DNA of 64,000 nt from NCBI GenBank assembly GCA_023213315.1, contig JAKCPI010002740.1, positions 215,642-279,641 on the forward strand, in the 5' to 3' direction. The first letter of the stretch is position 1; every line of letters starts with the position of its first letter. The notes under the pieces are model-generated. The model saw only the letters and a list, made by a program, of their open reading frames with translations. It was not told the origin of the DNA and made no database searches. Origin of the DNA: Euborellia annulipes. Its lineage: Eukaryota; Arthropoda; Insecta; Dermaptera; Anisolabididae. This document shows positions 1-11,464 of the stretch, piece after piece. A program made the translations under genes and the position numbers.

Positions 1-110
1 TTTACACATTTTTATATAAAAAAATATTTTTCCAATTCTTATGAAATTTTGTAATTGTTTAGGTTTCATATTGGGTATAAAATATCCAATAGGACATTTA
101 TTAAAAAAAT
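1..110 (+). repeat. A-family repeat, 3'-part fragment
   Basis: The window opens inside a fragment of the A-family, the commonest dispersed repeat here. It matches, in reverse complement, the segment near 14030-14120 (the part reading TCTTATGAAATTTTG and TATAAAATATCCAA). I call an element + when it runs TTTTTACTTTCTCTTACC, then TCGATGTCGAGATTTTGATG, then GAGGTCCCCTGAGTCC. This piece is the distal part of that order. No coding capacity was seen. Confidence 0.6.
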
Positions 111-300
111 CCCTAAAATCAATAGTTAAAAAAAAAAATTTTAAATTTATCTCGTCCAGAACTTAAAATCATAGTATAATTTTAGTAATAACTTCTGAAG
201 AATGCTTGTTATGCTTCCGAAATATAAATTTAAATTACAAGAATTTTTCCTGCTACCAATTAAAGCTTTTTGAGATGTAAATAGTGGCTGTGTATGTTGA

Positions 301-665
301 TTAAAGGATAAATGGTAGCAGAGGCAGCCAAAAATAAAAATCTTGAATGCTTAACCAATCAGCCGGAGACGTTTCGGTCTATTTATTATAAACCATCCTC
401 AGTCCATTAATTAGTATATTTATGCTCAGAGTTAGTCAGATAATAATTAATATACATTATTTTTAAGCCCAAATTTCATTATATACATATATAATAGTTT
501 TCTATTACAATAATGTATATTAATTATTATCTGACTAACTCTGAGCATAAATATACTAATTAATGGACTGAGGATGGTTTATAATAAATAGACGAAACGT
601 CTCCGGCTGATTGGTTAAGCATTCAGAGATTTTCATTGCTGCCTCTGCTCCATTTATCCTTTAAT
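301..665. mobile_element. Palindromic element with hammerhead-like hairpins (copy 1)
   Basis: Two arms of about 155 bp (301-460 and 511-665) are near-perfect inverted copies separated by about 50 bp. Each arm carries the structured motif discussed for 59583-59846: on the + strand at 568-602 it reads CTGAGGA, then a GGTTTAT/ATAGAC stem, then GAAACGTC. The left arm has the same motif on the minus strand at about 370-405, with an intact ATAGACC/GGTTTAT stem; the right arm has lost one C. I infer descent from an inverted-terminal-repeat retroelement such as a Penelope-like element. Confidence 0.6.
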
Positions 666-669
666 TAAA

Positions 670-1730
670 GATTTTTTCATCCTCATATAAAAAAAAAAAT
701 TTAAATTTTAATCCCAAACATGACACGCTCTTGAAATAGTTTCTTTCATTTTTAAAACAGAATAAAATTGACTAAAATATTATATTAAAGAAAAATACAA
801 AATTTTATTACTTATTAAATCCTTCTTTACCGAATGACCGAGAACGACTGTTTTTAGAGAATCAGAATATAAAAGACAAGAGCAATGTGTGATTTTATTA
901 CAAGCATATACTATCCTCGCCTTAGGTGCCCATAACCAGGGAAATCTCGTCCCCTGGACGATGCCTCTTTGAAAGATCTAACTTTATATAGATTTTTGTT
1001 TTTATTATTGAAAAAAGAAATATATTTCTTTTATATTTATTTATAAAAAAATTTATAATCTTACTCCAGCAGTCAAAACGCCCACGAGAGGATGATTACA
1101 ATGAAATTTTTTCAGATTTAATTAATTCATATACCAATACAGGTCATAGTTTAACCTCCCCCCTCCCATTTAGCAAAATTAAAAAATGGGGTTTATATAG
1201 ATACTTATTTCTATATATAAAAAAGTATAACAAAAATTAAAATATATTTTTCCCCTTAATATTTGTAATAAATAAATGCCCTCATATCCCAAAAAAAAGA
1301 TCTAAATTTTTTTTTTTCTGATTACTGCTCACCTCACATTCGTGAAATTTTATTGAACTGGTAAAAGTTTTCGATTGGACATATCTGTTTTAGAGCATGT
1401 ACTTAATTAACTTTTATGAATTTTTTTTTATATATAACAAGTTAAAACAAAATAAATGATTTTATTCATGATTTAATCCAGGAATTAATCAAATGGGCTT
1501 GTTATATAAACAAAAGAGTTTCATAAAAGCTTACAAAAAAGATGGTCTATATAATATGTAAAATGTTATATATTATTGTGAATATTGATCTGAGGAAACA
1601 AATCATTTAAAAATAAAATTGTTTTTTTTTTGTGATCTTGTGAAAATTAAGATACAAAAAAAAAAAAAAAAAATAATAATAATAATAAATATAAAACAAA
1701 AAATTAATCTAACGCTCTCCCGTGAGAATT
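670..1730. other. AT-rich stretch without recognised genes
   Basis: Long A and T runs and scattered stops in every frame. A small GC-richer patch near 920-960 (CCCATAACCAGGGAAATC) was not recognised. Nothing else could be supported. Confidence 0.6.
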
Positions 1731-1734
1731 TTTT

Positions 1735-1985
1735 TTTTAACACTCACCCACACATGCACACAGTCTTTTTGGCAACTTAGGGCACATAAGACTTTATACG
1801 ATAACCATTATTTTTATAATATATTAATATATTCCAATAGGTCTATATTTGGGGTCGAGGCATTTTTATTTAAGCCATTTGGTATACAAACTACTTAAAT
1901 AAAATCATCGGACTGCCTGGGATCCGAACTCGCGACCCTTGGTATAGAAGGCAGGCGCACTACCAACTACACCAAGGCCGAGAAA
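1735..1985 (-). repeat. tRNA-derived SINE, family S1
   Basis: Read on the minus strand, the element begins with a tRNA-like head at about 1985-1912: an A-box-like TGGTGTAGTTGGTAGTG and a B-box-like GAGTTCGGATCC, the signals of RNA polymerase III promoters. A tRNA-unrelated body follows to about 1735. A second copy lies at 5570-5815 and a headless one at 55138-55275. The acceptor stem does not pair, so it is a SINE and not a working tRNA gene. Confidence 0.65.
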
Positions 1986-2027
1986 ATTTTTATCTTATAA
2001 ACTATGATTACTCAAAGGCTCACTTCA

Positions 2028-2074
2028 TGTGAGTACGTGAATGAAGACCACAAGTTACTTAAGCTAAGGCTGAC
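2028..2074 (+). repeat. Helitron-like 3' end motif (copy 1)
   Basis: A ~45-bp motif found four times here (2028, 14653, 31143, 39169). It has a first hairpin CTCAC-TTCAT-GTGAG, a second short GTG..CAC hairpin, then about 11 bases and CTAA. Hairpin plus CTRR is the usual 3' terminus of Helitrons. This copy has no recognisable 5' end. Confidence 0.35.
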
Positions 2075-2284
2075 AATTTTTTTTTACTCATTCCACTCCC
2101 TTCAAGTTTGACTCTAATAGGGGATCTGATAATACCGACTGTTAGACTAGTTTGCCATCTTTTGCAAGAGTGCTGAACTATTTGACAGTTAATTTTTAAA
2201 TTAATCATCTAAGCTTTAAATTTTTCTTAATAGCATTGAAAAATTCCTTATAATAGTTTAGTTTTTTACTTTTTCTTTCCCTAA

Positions 2285-2340
2285 AATATAGATAGAAAGT
2301 ATGCGATTCATGTCAAAAATTCGATTTCGAGATTTTTTTA
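2285..2340 (+). repeat. A-family fragment
   Basis: Short piece with GATAGAAAGTATGCGATTC followed by GTCAAAAATTCGATTTC, the diagnostic core of the A-family. Confidence 0.55.
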
Positions 2341-2454
2341 AAGTACGTTTAGACGGCCACTCCTACTCCCTCTTAAGTCTTCTTCTAAAAAAAAATAACT
2401 AAAGCAGAATATTAATAACTTGTTAATTTATTTGTGCACATGGAAATTACCGAT

Positions 2455-2730
2455 GGCAATTTAATCGGAAGCGGCGTTAGCCGAACATTGATTCCGTGAG
2501 AGAGAGAGAGAGAAGGTGGATGGGGAAGAGAGAGACTCCCTTGCGCCAAATTTGAGGTCGCAGTTGGGGTCCTTGAATATGGATGAGGGGATAAATCAGT
2601 CCCAACAACTCGGGGAGAGTCAGCAGAATCAAATTACTTGCAAACTTTCCGAGAAATCATCAGCCTTTTGCAATAAGCACAGGACGACATTGAAGACAGC
2701 GTGCCGCCAACGGGCAGCTGAATAAATAAC
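2455..2730 (+). other. GC-richer single-copy segment with short ORF
   Basis: This patch is clearly richer in GC than its surroundings. It has a 69-codon open frame from a GTG at 2516, running from an (AG)n tract to a stop at 2726. The translation is Q/S/N-rich (residues NQSQQLGESQQNQ) with no recognisable domain or signal peptide. No flanking splice sites were convincing. It could be an untranslated exon, a relic gene or unique noncoding DNA; coding status is unproven. Confidence 0.2.
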
Positions 2731-3096
2731 CGTTTAACCGAGATAACGGTGATTAAAACGGTACATTGAACGAAATCGGAATTAAATCGAGTTTAATTTC
2801 AATATTATAGTTACTTCATGTTATTAGAAGTGTGCACTTATCAGACGAAAATCTAAATTAATAAGAAAATGAAGGGATATGGAAAATGTTTTAAAGTCAA
2901 ATAAAACTGATTATTCAAAAGAAATACTTATCTATAAAATATATCATTTATTATCAGCTAGTATAAATCGCCACTCTTCAGTGAGGACATCTTTGTATAG
3001 GCCTAAGTTTTTCTCGATTAAACCACATTCTACGATACTTAGAACCGACAGAAGGGCGCAATAGTATCTCACTTGCACCAAGAGCTGATACAGATA

Positions 3097-3742
3097 CACT
3101 GTAAAAAAAATATGAATTTTCAATCATTTTTCATATACTTTCGTGGTTTATTTTAATATGCCCAGGATATGAAATAAAATTAATATAACAGTTTATGAAC
3201 AAATTACCAACTTTTAAACTTATCTTTTTCTTTGTGTGCAGCCAAATTTTGAAATCGTTAAAAGTGTACCGCGACAAGTTGAGAATCACTGGTCTAAACG
3301 TTCTCAAATAACTTGACTACCTCAAGGAATTTTTATTAATATTATTTTATAATTATTTTAAGGAAACTTGAAATTATTCTTTTAAAATTTATTTCACAAA
3401 TCTAAATTTATTAAATTCTGGTTTGAAATTCGCGCTCTAAACTATTTAAATATTTATGAAGTCATACTAGTTTCCTTAAAATAATTATAAAATAATATTA
3501 ATAAAAATTCCTTGAGGTTGTCGAGTTATTTGAGAACGTTTAGACCAGTGATTATCAACTTGTCGCTGTGCACTTTTAACGATTTCAAAATTTGGCGGCA
3601 CACAAAGAAAAAGATAAGTTTAAAAGTTGGTAATTTGTTCATAAACTTTTATATTAATTTTATTTCATATCCTGGGAATATTAATATTAAACCACGAAAG
3701 TATATGGAAAATGATTGAAAATTCATATTTTTTTTTACAGTG
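3097..3742. mobile_element. Large inverted repeat containing hAT-like ends
   Basis: Arms of about 275 bp (3097-3375 and 3465-3742) are inverted copies that begin and end with CACTGTAAAA/TTTTACAGTG. Inside each arm is the phrase CCAGTGATTCTCAACTTG (minus strand near 3290, and with one change on the + strand near 3545), a typical hAT-type terminal sequence. A related outer end (CACTCTAAAAAAAA, then TGAATTTTCAATCG) surrounds the MITE at 32196. The arms differ by several substitutions, so the palindrome is not recent. The apparent ORF at 3512-3718 lies within the arm and is not a gene. Confidence 0.6.
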
Positions 3743-3749
3743 CAGTGTA

Positions 3750-4160
3750 GTATATATATGTATATACTTGTTCGTATAAAGATTAATATGGATCATCATG
3801 ACATTCTACCCACAAATGAAATTATTTTTCAATATCAAATTTCTCTTGCTTTTGAAATGGCGTTTCTTGTTTCTTGATGATATTCACTCTGTTGTAGGTG
3901 AATGGGATGGGTTGGAGGTGGGGGCGGACTATTCATACCAAGACAAACACTCTCTTGTGCAAAGTTGACAGAACCCTTGATGTCTGTCCTCTCCTGCCAT
4001 GAATGAGCGCAGTCCCAACAATAGTGATTCACCACTACCCATTCCTAACTCTCTCAACCACACACTTTAAAATTTTATAAGAGGAAATTATATTTATTTA
4101 TTTTATTTTATATACATATATATATAGGGAATTGTAAAATAAAGAGTAGTAGTAGATTAC
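3750..4160. other. No gene recognised
   Basis: Mixed AT-rich sequence with a moderately GC-rich stretch at 3890-4010. The open minus frame there (3835-4035) shows no motif or splice context and is not supported as a gene. Confidence 0.5.
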
Positions 4161-4167
4161 TCTTGTA

Positions 4168-4266
4168 CCATCAAGAGAAAAGATATTGGACAATATGGCG
4201 GCTACCTGCCATAAGGCTCAAATGCCATGTAGCCGCCATCTTGTACAATATCTTTTCTCTGCATGG
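4168..4266. mobile_element. MITE with TA target duplication
   Basis: A 99-bp element with long terminal inverted repeats: CCATCAAGAGAAAAGATATT at the left, mirrored at the right, with an inner GGCGGCTAC/GTAGCCGCC stem. TA flanks it at 4166-4167 and 4267-4268. TA duplication plus TIRs fits a non-autonomous Tc1/mariner-type element. The whole element could fold into one hairpin. Confidence 0.6.
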
Positions 4267-4378
4267 TACTTAATAGGAAAGATAGGAGAAATGGTTGTAA
4301 TGGTAACAAAATATAAATATTTTTTAATGTTTATAAATTTTATATCTTAAATTTTTGGCCCGAAAATAAATATATGTC

Positions 4379-4470
4379 ATCTGGTGTGACAAGCACAGAA
4401 CTCAACTTTCAATTACCAAAGGTAAGAGAATGTTATGTGCTGCGCAACTAGTTACCCCAGATTTTTAAAT
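4379..4470. repeat. CTGGTGTGAC hairpin of the A-family
   Basis: A degenerate copy of a ~90-nt hairpin present at ten or so places here. Its arms run ATCTGGTGTGAC, AAGCACAGAAC, ACTTTC on one side and GAGAATGTTATGTGCTG to CCAGAT on the other. Confidence 0.55.
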
Positions 4471-4927
4471 AAATCTCTCGTATTCTTTTTAAATTCATCA
4501 TAAACGTATCTCGTATTAAAATCCTCTCTATTCTATTATATTTTGATTTGAATAAAAAAAAGTATTTTTTTTTTTTATTCACTTAAATATTTTTTGCGTG
4601 TTGTGATAACAGACAGATTTGTTAATTTTCAATTCCGTATAACTTTTAAATAATTTGTCCTATAATCCGAAATTCCAAGTTCATTTTTTTCGTAATATTA
4701 TTTAAATCAATTTGAAGCTTTATTAGAATTGTATTTTTTTTTTCAATTTCTCTTTCATTTCTTGCATGCTCTCTTTTCGTAAATGTCAAGAATAATCAAT
4801 GAAAAATTTTCTTTCCTTTTTTACTTTTTCTTTTTAACTTTAATTTAACAACGAAATAAATTTGAAACTCATTATCATATCGTCACAAAGGTGTCTAGTT
4901 TTAAAGAGGAATCTTTATCTAGTTCAG

Positions 4928-5085
4928 GGATGAGCAACACGCGGCCCGCGGACCGCTTGCGGGCCGCAAATATTAAATATGCTATGTTAAATATGCTGCC
5001 CCCCTGGAGTCGAACCAGGACCTCCACGCTTTCGAGGCAGGCACCCGCCGTCCTGGTTCGACTCCAGGGGGCACAATTTTGCCCA
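4928..5085. mobile_element. hAT-like end and inverted tRNA-tail fragment
   Basis: Starting at 4928, CAGGGATGAGCAACACG and GCGGCCCGCGG match a widespread hAT terminal type; the other end was not found. Next to it, 4996-5074 is a palindrome with 22-24-bp arms ending in CCCCCTGGAGTCGAACC and its mirror GGTTCGACTCCAGGGGG. The arm resembles the T-arm and 3' acceptor strand of a tRNA, so this looks like two tRNA 3' fragments in inverted order. No complete cloverleaf exists. Confidence 0.4.
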
Positions 5086-5424
5086 ACCATCTCTCAAATT
5101 GACTATCTTAAACGATATATCGACTGGCTAATGAACAGTTTATTTTATCATTGATTGAAGAAATTCTATCTTTTTCTTTTTCAAACAAATCTCTCCCTAG
5201 CCTAGTTAATATTTGTTAAATCGTCTTTTACCTTCTTGTGAGGTTGCAGCCTAAACAGGCGTCTAGAATTCTGACGCAGTTCCAATCGTGCTTGCTAGAT
5301 GGCGTGCAGTATTTTAAGGTCTTTTCGAGTCAATGAAATTTTAATTTCATTAGTATAATAAGCGAATGCGATAATATGAAAAATAGGAATATAATCTATA
5401 TAAGAGGGATAAGAGGTGACTGTT

Positions 5425-5520
5425 TGAGATGGGCAAAATCGTTCTTTTTGAAGAACGGGTCGTTCGCCGTTCGATCTCTGAACGACCCTTCACGACCCGT
5501 TCATCGTTCTTTTTTCACTG
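5425..5520. repeat. GAACGACCCGTTC palindromic repeat
   Basis: A short tract of alternating GAACG/CGTTC words (AAGAACGGGTCGTTCG mirrored by GAACGACCC and GACCCGTTCATCG) forms a compound hairpin. This word pattern is typical of the subterminal part of some hAT transposons; no transposase is present. Confidence 0.4.
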
Positions 5521-5569
5521 TCTCTAACCCCCCCCCCCCGTCTCATTAAGGACGAAGGTTTTTCTTTTT

Positions 5570-5815
5570 AACATTCACACTTTTTTCTCATTCCCACAGT
5601 CTTTTTCGGCAACTTATAAGACTTATAAGGCTATATAAGACTTGACAATAACCGTTATTTATGGATCTATCTATATTGGGGTCCAGGCATTTCTATTTAA
5701 ACAATTTGGTATCCAAATGGCTTAAATAAAATCATCGGACTGCCTGGGGTCCGAACCCGTCGCGGGTTCGGTATAGAAGGTGGGCCAACTACAGCAAGCC
5801 CGGGGCATGAAGCAG
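5570..5815 (-). repeat. tRNA-derived SINE, family S1 (copy 2)
   Basis: Same order as 1735-1985, including GACTGCCTGGGGTCCGAAC and the body phrase AATAAAATCATCGGACTG. The tRNA-like head is shorter (AACTACAGCAAGCC) and has lost part of the A box. Confidence 0.6.
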
Positions 5816-6224
5816 GTTAATTTACATACTTTAGTGTTGAAAAAATATTTAATTTTATTTTAATATGTCAAGTTGGATATTTACTAGCCCACAGACTTAA
5901 TAAAAATAATCTGAAATAAAATGAATATAAATAATGTTTAGAAAAAAATTAACGATTAGATATAATAGTTTTATGAAAAATATTAATACCTTTTAATAAG
6001 TTAAAATTTGGTTTCATAGTATTTTTAAGGTTCTAAGCTTTTCTAAGGCTTTAAGCTGTTCGTTAAAAAAAATTACCATATCCATCGTTGTAACAAATGG
6101 CAAAATATTAATATCAAGTGTACTATGGAATCAATATTATCAATAATTTGTATTTTTTGGACATATCGATACCTTTTATCATCTTTGAGGGTTAAAAAAT
6201 AGTTACTTCTATGCATTTTGATAA

Positions 6225-6300
6225 AAAATCAAAATCTCGACATCGAATGTTGAACATGATCGCAATACTTTCTCATTATATATCTAAGAGAAAGTAAAAA
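6225..6300 (-). repeat. A-family 5' end fragment
   Basis: Contains TCAAAATCTCGACATCG, then ACATGATCGCAATACTTTC and ends AAGAGAAAGTAAAAA. Confidence 0.65.
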
Positions 6301-6325
6301 TTAGCTAGCTCTTGGTTCAAATAAG

Positions 6326-6412
6326 TGCGTGCGGTACTGTGACCTAGTGGTAAGATATTCTGACTACAAATCGTCAGATCCATGGTTCGGTTCCCAATCG
6401 TATCTTATTCGC
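6326..6412 (+). repeat. tRNA-like SINE head, family S2
   Basis: An A-box-like TGACCTAGTGGTAAG and a B-box-like GGTTCGGTTCC are spaced as in a tRNA, with a possible CTGAC/GTCAG anticodon stem. The acceptor stem does not close. Better copies occur at 52145-52225 (minus) and 52505-52585 (plus). Confidence 0.45.
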
Positions 6413-6419
6413 CTGTTTT

Positions 6420-7280
6420 AATTAATTAATTAATATTAGATTATATGTTTTTCAACATTATTTCAATGACCAAATGCTTTATTTAATAAAATTAGAAAAG
6501 TTAAATAATGTAGGAAAAGAGGATTTTGATTTTGAATAACTTAATAAAATTATTTTCTTTTCGATCAAACCTCAAATTCTTTAATAAGATTTATTTTTAA
6601 TATTTTAAAATAAACTTTTGAGTTTGATATTAAATTGTTCTTTAAGAGTATTCTTCCTCTCTTCTTATTTTTCACTCCCCCCCCTTCTCCCCCTCGTCCC
6701 CTCCACCCAACCCTTCTAACATCCACTCACTTTCAAACATCTGACTTTTCTTATGAATATAAAAGCAGTAATGAATTGAGTACGATTTATAAGAGACTGT
6801 CTTCAAGTTAAAGTCTTTTCTAATTATTTCCCTTTTTTTTAGTCTTCTAAGTTATAGTAGTGATCATTGTGAGGAATATTTAATAGCGAAATTTTAATTA
6901 AATTATAAAATTTCAGAAAATACACTTTCTTCCAAGATTATAATTCCTGCAGAGATTATTTTATTTATTGTTTATTAAAATTTTGATGTTATTCCTAACA
7001 AGTCGTTACACAGTTGGGTCCCGATTATCCAAAATAATAAACAGAGGACAAGAACTCAAGCCTCAGAAAAAAAGAGATGGATATTTAAATTATGTGGAAG
7101 GCCTTTAGTCTCAACTACCAACCGTAGCTAACGGGAATGTTGTTTATGCAATTTGAATAAAAACGAATCTGTGTTCCATTTTATGGCAATTTGCACAGGG
7201 CGCGTTCTAATAAATTGTCTGCGAACTCTATTCTCTCAAAAATTGTATTAACAAGCAAATTGAACTAGTTTCATGCATTA
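6420..7280. other. No gene recognised
   Basis: AT-rich DNA with a C/T-rich patch near 6675-6720. Moderately complex sequence at 7010-7250 contains no open frame with coding features. Confidence 0.5.
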
Positions 7281-7281
7281 A

Positions 7282-7685
7282 GCTGTAAACTTGACAAGCA
7301 TGTGCAATCTTTTTGTACCAGTATGCACAAATTCCCGTCGGCACAAGCATGCTTGTACAAGATACAGCTTATGCCGAAAATTAACCTAAAAATGTCAAAC
7401 TCGGAAGGTTATTTATTCGAAGATAACAAAAAATACTTACTTGCTTTAAACAGAGACACAATAAATATTAATATTTAAATTGAAATATTAAATATATATT
7501 AAATAAATAAAAAATGGCGGAGAGTTTTGCTTGCGCAAATATGCTTGTGCATTATTAAAATTCATTCGAGCATCAAGCGGCTTGCACAATTAAAATGCTT
7601 GAGCAAAATTCTCCTAAAGATGCCAAAGTTTGCTTGTACAAAAAGATTGCACGTGCATGATTGTCAAGTTTGCAGTTACGTGTGT
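7282..7685. mobile_element. MITE-like inverted repeat
   Basis: Imperfect terminal inverted repeats: AAACTTGACAAGCATGTGC and AATCTTTTTGTAC at the left mirror GTACAAAAAGATTGCAC and GATTGTCAAGTTTGCAG at the right. Many GCTTGTRCAA-like words lie between them. The open frame at 7527-7733 is a by-product of these repeats. Confidence 0.5.
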
Positions 7686-7689
7686 TGCC

Positions 7690-8550
7690 GTCTTTTCATG
7701 ATACATGAGATGGAAAAATTTAATCATTATTGATAAAAAATTTCTACCTCAATACCTTAAAATTATATGTAAACCTAAATAGAATAAAAATATAACATAT
7801 ACAATTTATTTTTAACGTTTACGATAAAAATTCATTTGAAAAGAAAAGCTCCCTTCCTGATCATTATTTTCTGAATATTACATCTCAGATTATTTCACCT
7901 ATGTGAAATATTTCAAAGAAGAACCCAAAACTCCTTTAAAGCCATTTAATAAATCATTTTCTCTTGTAGGAAACTAAAAATTCAATTTCCCTATTTGAAA
8001 ATCAATTAATAATGTTTTTATTAAATATCTAATTTATAATTAAATAATCCCGGACAAAGAACTCGACTATATATATATCGTATCCTCATATCTAAACATA
8101 CAAATTCCATTAGACTTTTATATATATACACATATAGACCTTTTGAACTTATTTAACCCTATTGTTCATATAATAAAAAATTTTAAAGCTGAAAATTTCA
8201 TTTGTTTCTATATATAATTTAATAAAGGTACTTATTTTAATATAATTTATAATAAATTATTTATTCCTATAAAAAAACTTTGTTAAATTCAGTCTTACAT
8301 TTGAAATTTTATTAATCGTATAATTCAAAATAAGTCACTGTCTTATAAAAAATTCAATTAATTTTTTTATTTATTTATTTATTTAATTTTTCTAAATTAA
8401 GTACAAAAATATTTTTTTTTTTTGTGAAAAATAATTCCAAGCAAATGACCCACAATTTATAAAATAATTCACTTTGTAAATAGGGAAGTGGTTTCAAATG
8501 AACAATAATAATATAATATTTCATAACACGTAAATATTAAAAAAATAAAA
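7690..8550. other. AT-rich DNA, nothing recognised
   Basis: Low-complexity AT sequence with frequent stops in all frames. No repeat family or splice-bounded segment could be assigned. Confidence 0.5.
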
Positions 8551-8552
8551 AA

Positions 8553-9449
8553 TCTGGTGTGACTTAACGCACAGCACATAACTTTCTCTAACACAATAAA
8601 GAATCATAAATCAATATAAAATTTCATAAAGATTGGAATTTTTTTTTTTAAATATGTAAAAAGTTTCAAAGGGGACCCGAACCCCTTTTGAATCGAAATT
8701 AACATGCAAATCCTCATAGGGATTTAACATTGACTCTATGGAAGGGAAGAGCTGAAAAATGAATTTGAAAAATCTAAAATACTACATCTGAAAGAGTACA
8801 TCAAACAATTTTCACCAAAAATTTTACGGATATATTTTTTAAAGAGCATCTAATTAATTATGAAATTTTTTTTTCCATGAGCTTACACAAGACATTTTCA
8901 AAAATTTTTTTTTGGTCTTAATCAATTTGAGTTTTTCATCTATTTATATTTTTTCTCATAAACGATTTAGTAAATTAAAATAAATCTATGCAAAATAAGT
9001 TCTTCGAAGTCTACTTTATTATAATATTATGCAAGTTTGGAATATCTGGTAGCATTTTTTTTACTACTAAAATTAAATTTAATCTGCTTAGTGAACGAAT
9101 CTCCATTAGACTACACGTTAAATAACATTTTTTTTTTTAAATTACAATAACTTTTTAACGGTTTAGGGAAACGGTTTGAAATTTTCGCAGGGGTTTTAGC
9201 ATTAAATGAGGAATATACTGTCAACTTTTCGATTGTCTCGTAGCATTTTTAATATACCTTCCAAACATCCTTAAAATAGTTACACATACACAGACAGACA
9301 CCCACATTAATTTGCGGGACCCACTTTTTTGGATTCAGGGGACCTCAAAACCTGTATTTCCCTCAAAATCTTGACATCGAATTTTTGACATGTTCGCAAT
9401 ATTTTTTCACTATATATTTTATTACATATATAGGTAAGAGAAAGTAAAA
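8553..9449 (-). repeat. A-family repeat, long copy
   Basis: One of the longest copies. In + strand order: half of the CTGGTGTGAC hairpin (8553-8590), the TTTCAAAGGGGACCCGAAC block near 8667, GGATTTAACATTGACTC near 8720, the CCAAAAATTTTACGG block, the CAGACAGACACCCAC segment and the terminal GGTAAGAGAAAGTAAAAA. No ORF runs through it, so it is non-autonomous or decayed. The order is the same in all long copies, which supports a single ~1 kb parent. Confidence 0.7.
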
Positions 9450-9493
9450 ATATAATTTTACCTCCATATATATAAAGTTTCAAATTTTGGACC

Positions 9494-9994
9494 CACGTGC
9501 CGGATTAATCAATATGGAGGCCCTTAGGCAATCGAAATTTCAGGGCCCGCCCCCCCCCACCAAAAAAAATGCAAAACATGTCCTTAAGGGGATAGTAGAA
9601 AAATTGAAATTTATTTATATTTTAAAAATTTTCATAAAAAATTTCCCATTCAATAAAACATATTTTTAAATATGTTCATAAAGGAGGGGGAGGTAAATTT
9701 TCAAAAATGAGTTCAGACCCCTCCCCTGACCCCCCTGAAAAATAATTATATATACCCCCTGCGATGCTTGCCACTTTTACTTTTTTAGAGGCCTCTGTTC
9801 CGCGACAAAAATTAATTTCAATTGAATTGGCTACCAATCAATTTGAATAAAATTTAAAAAATAGGGACGGGGTCTTAATGGCCTCAGATTCCAAAAAATA
9901 GTTTAAAAAAAATAAAATTTAATGTTGCGGACCCCTATAAAGCGTGAGGCCCATAGGCGATCGCCTACTCCGCCTAATGGATAATCCGGCACTG
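9494..9994. mobile_element. hAT-like non-autonomous element (CAGTGCCGGATTA ends)
   Basis: The left end GTGCCGGATTAATC and the right end GATAATCCGGCACTG are inverted copies, each followed inward by GAGGCCC-TAGGC phrases. C and G runs occur just inside. An analogous right end, reading CCAGCACTG, occurs at 47205-47213. No transposase frame was found and the 8-bp duplication is not convincing. Confidence 0.5.
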
Positions 9995-10194
9995 TTCATA
10001 ATTTTCGTTTCTCATTATTTTAATTTATCTTCTATATAAAGCAAGCTATATATATTACAAATTCCTTAAAACATTAATCCAATTTACATATACCTTTGAT
10101 ATAGGTAATTTAATTGTTGTTTCGAGCATATTTGTTTATATTAAAAACAAATTAGCAGCATGAATAATACAATTAGAGTAATATTTGCGGTAAT

Positions 10195-10455
10195 GGGACT
10201 GTGATTGAGAATTGGGATCGATCCCCTCCTTAGAGAAAGACCCTCCCCCCCGCCTTGCAAATCTGACGGTTGCCTCTAGGGGATAAGATCCTTCTTTCCT
10301 TCGGCTTCGGCTCTCTCGCCCCTCTCGTTCAGCTTTCTTTCACAACTCTATTTAGCTTCCTGCTCTTTCCTAGTGAGTTTGTTCGACTTGAATTTTCCAT
10401 CCAGGATTGAATTCCAGTTCGACAAGCCGGGGGTTAATACAGTAGAAAGGGCGAA
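10195..10455. other. GC-richer unassigned patch
   Basis: The sequence here is far less AT-rich than its surroundings and contains C/T-rich runs (CTCTCGCCCCTCTCG) and a local inverted repeat around GTTCGACTTGAATT and TTCCAGTTCGAC. It could be a promoter or an untranslated exon, but no splice site or ORF supports either. Confidence 0.2.
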
Positions 10456-10622
10456 TTTTTATATAACTAGCCTTAGACGGGCTCGATGTTCAGCCAAGAG
10501 GATTTAAGGAACTTTTTTTTATATATAAAGTCTATTGTTTTTATTATTAATATATATGTAAAATCAATTTTTGAACTATAGTTTTATTATTTTATTTAAT
10601 TCTGTGACGAGGTTTTAGCTTG

Positions 10623-10680
10623 AATCTGCTTTATTGTGTAGCAGAGAGTGTAGCTGTGGCAGTAAAGCAGATTCAATTAT
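10623..10680. repeat. Short hairpin
   Basis: The 14-nt arms TTGAATCTGCTTTA and TAAAGCAGATTCAA are perfect inverted copies about 29 nt apart. The size would fit a small-RNA precursor, but one locus without expression data does not allow that call. Confidence 0.3.
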
Positions 10681-10689
10681 TGTTTTATT

Positions 10690-11460
10690 TTCTGAATTTA
10701 AAAACTCTGAAGTCTAAGGGCTGGTTGCTTAACTTCTGTTTAACTAGCTATTATACAAATAATTAATAAGCTAGTTGACTATGACTTTCAAATCTTTTCA
10801 CATCTAGTTAAACCTAACATAAGATTAAATAAAAGCCCAGATCGTAGTTGACTAGCTAAGACCCAAAATTCGGTATAAGGTCTTAATTAAGAGGTGAAAT
10901 TATAAGCCTTGATTATTATTTTTTTTTTCGAATTTTTTAAATTGTATTTTTATTAATTTTAATTTTAAATAATTTTTATAAATGATGACTTTATTAAGTT
11001 GATAACTTCACAAAACTTTCCTTATACATCATGTAGTTAATTATATGTGAAAAAACTCATTTTCTTTTAACTTGAAGGTTAAGCTTGTTCTTGTTTACAA
11101 TATCAATGATTTTCTATCTGTCGGCTAAGTTATAGTTAAATAGAAGAAGTGAATCAATCGGCCCTAATTGGTTTAAATTTTATTATTATTAATATGTGGT
11201 GATAATAATTTGAAAAAGCACTTGACTCCTAAAACCTACTAGTAATTTTCGACAAAAATCTCTCGGTTAATTAATTATCTATTTTCAGATCTAATTAGTT
11301 TGTCAGAAAATGCATCCAAAGTGATTTATGGTGTCTGATCTAGACTTACTTATTTGATCTTAATATATGGTCATTATAAATATTGATATGGCGCACTCAA
11401 AAGAACAAAATCTCCTCCATAGTCTTAATCATTCAGATATGTTATTTAGTTTCGGATATT
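10690..11460. other. No gene recognised
   Basis: AT-rich sequence containing several TTAACTAGCTA-like words. No coding or repeat structure could be assigned. Confidence 0.5.
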
Positions 11461-11464
11461 ATTA

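Noticed and set aside
1912..1985. tRNA gene on the minus strand
   Set aside because: A and B boxes are present but the acceptor and anticodon arms do not pair properly and a similar degenerate copy exists at 5745; a SINE head.
6326..6412. Functional tRNA gene
   Set aside because: Acceptor stem does not close and the anticodon loop has the wrong size.
10623..10680. microRNA gene
   Set aside because: A perfect 14-bp stem alone is too little, and a large unpaired loop makes a typical precursor unlikely.
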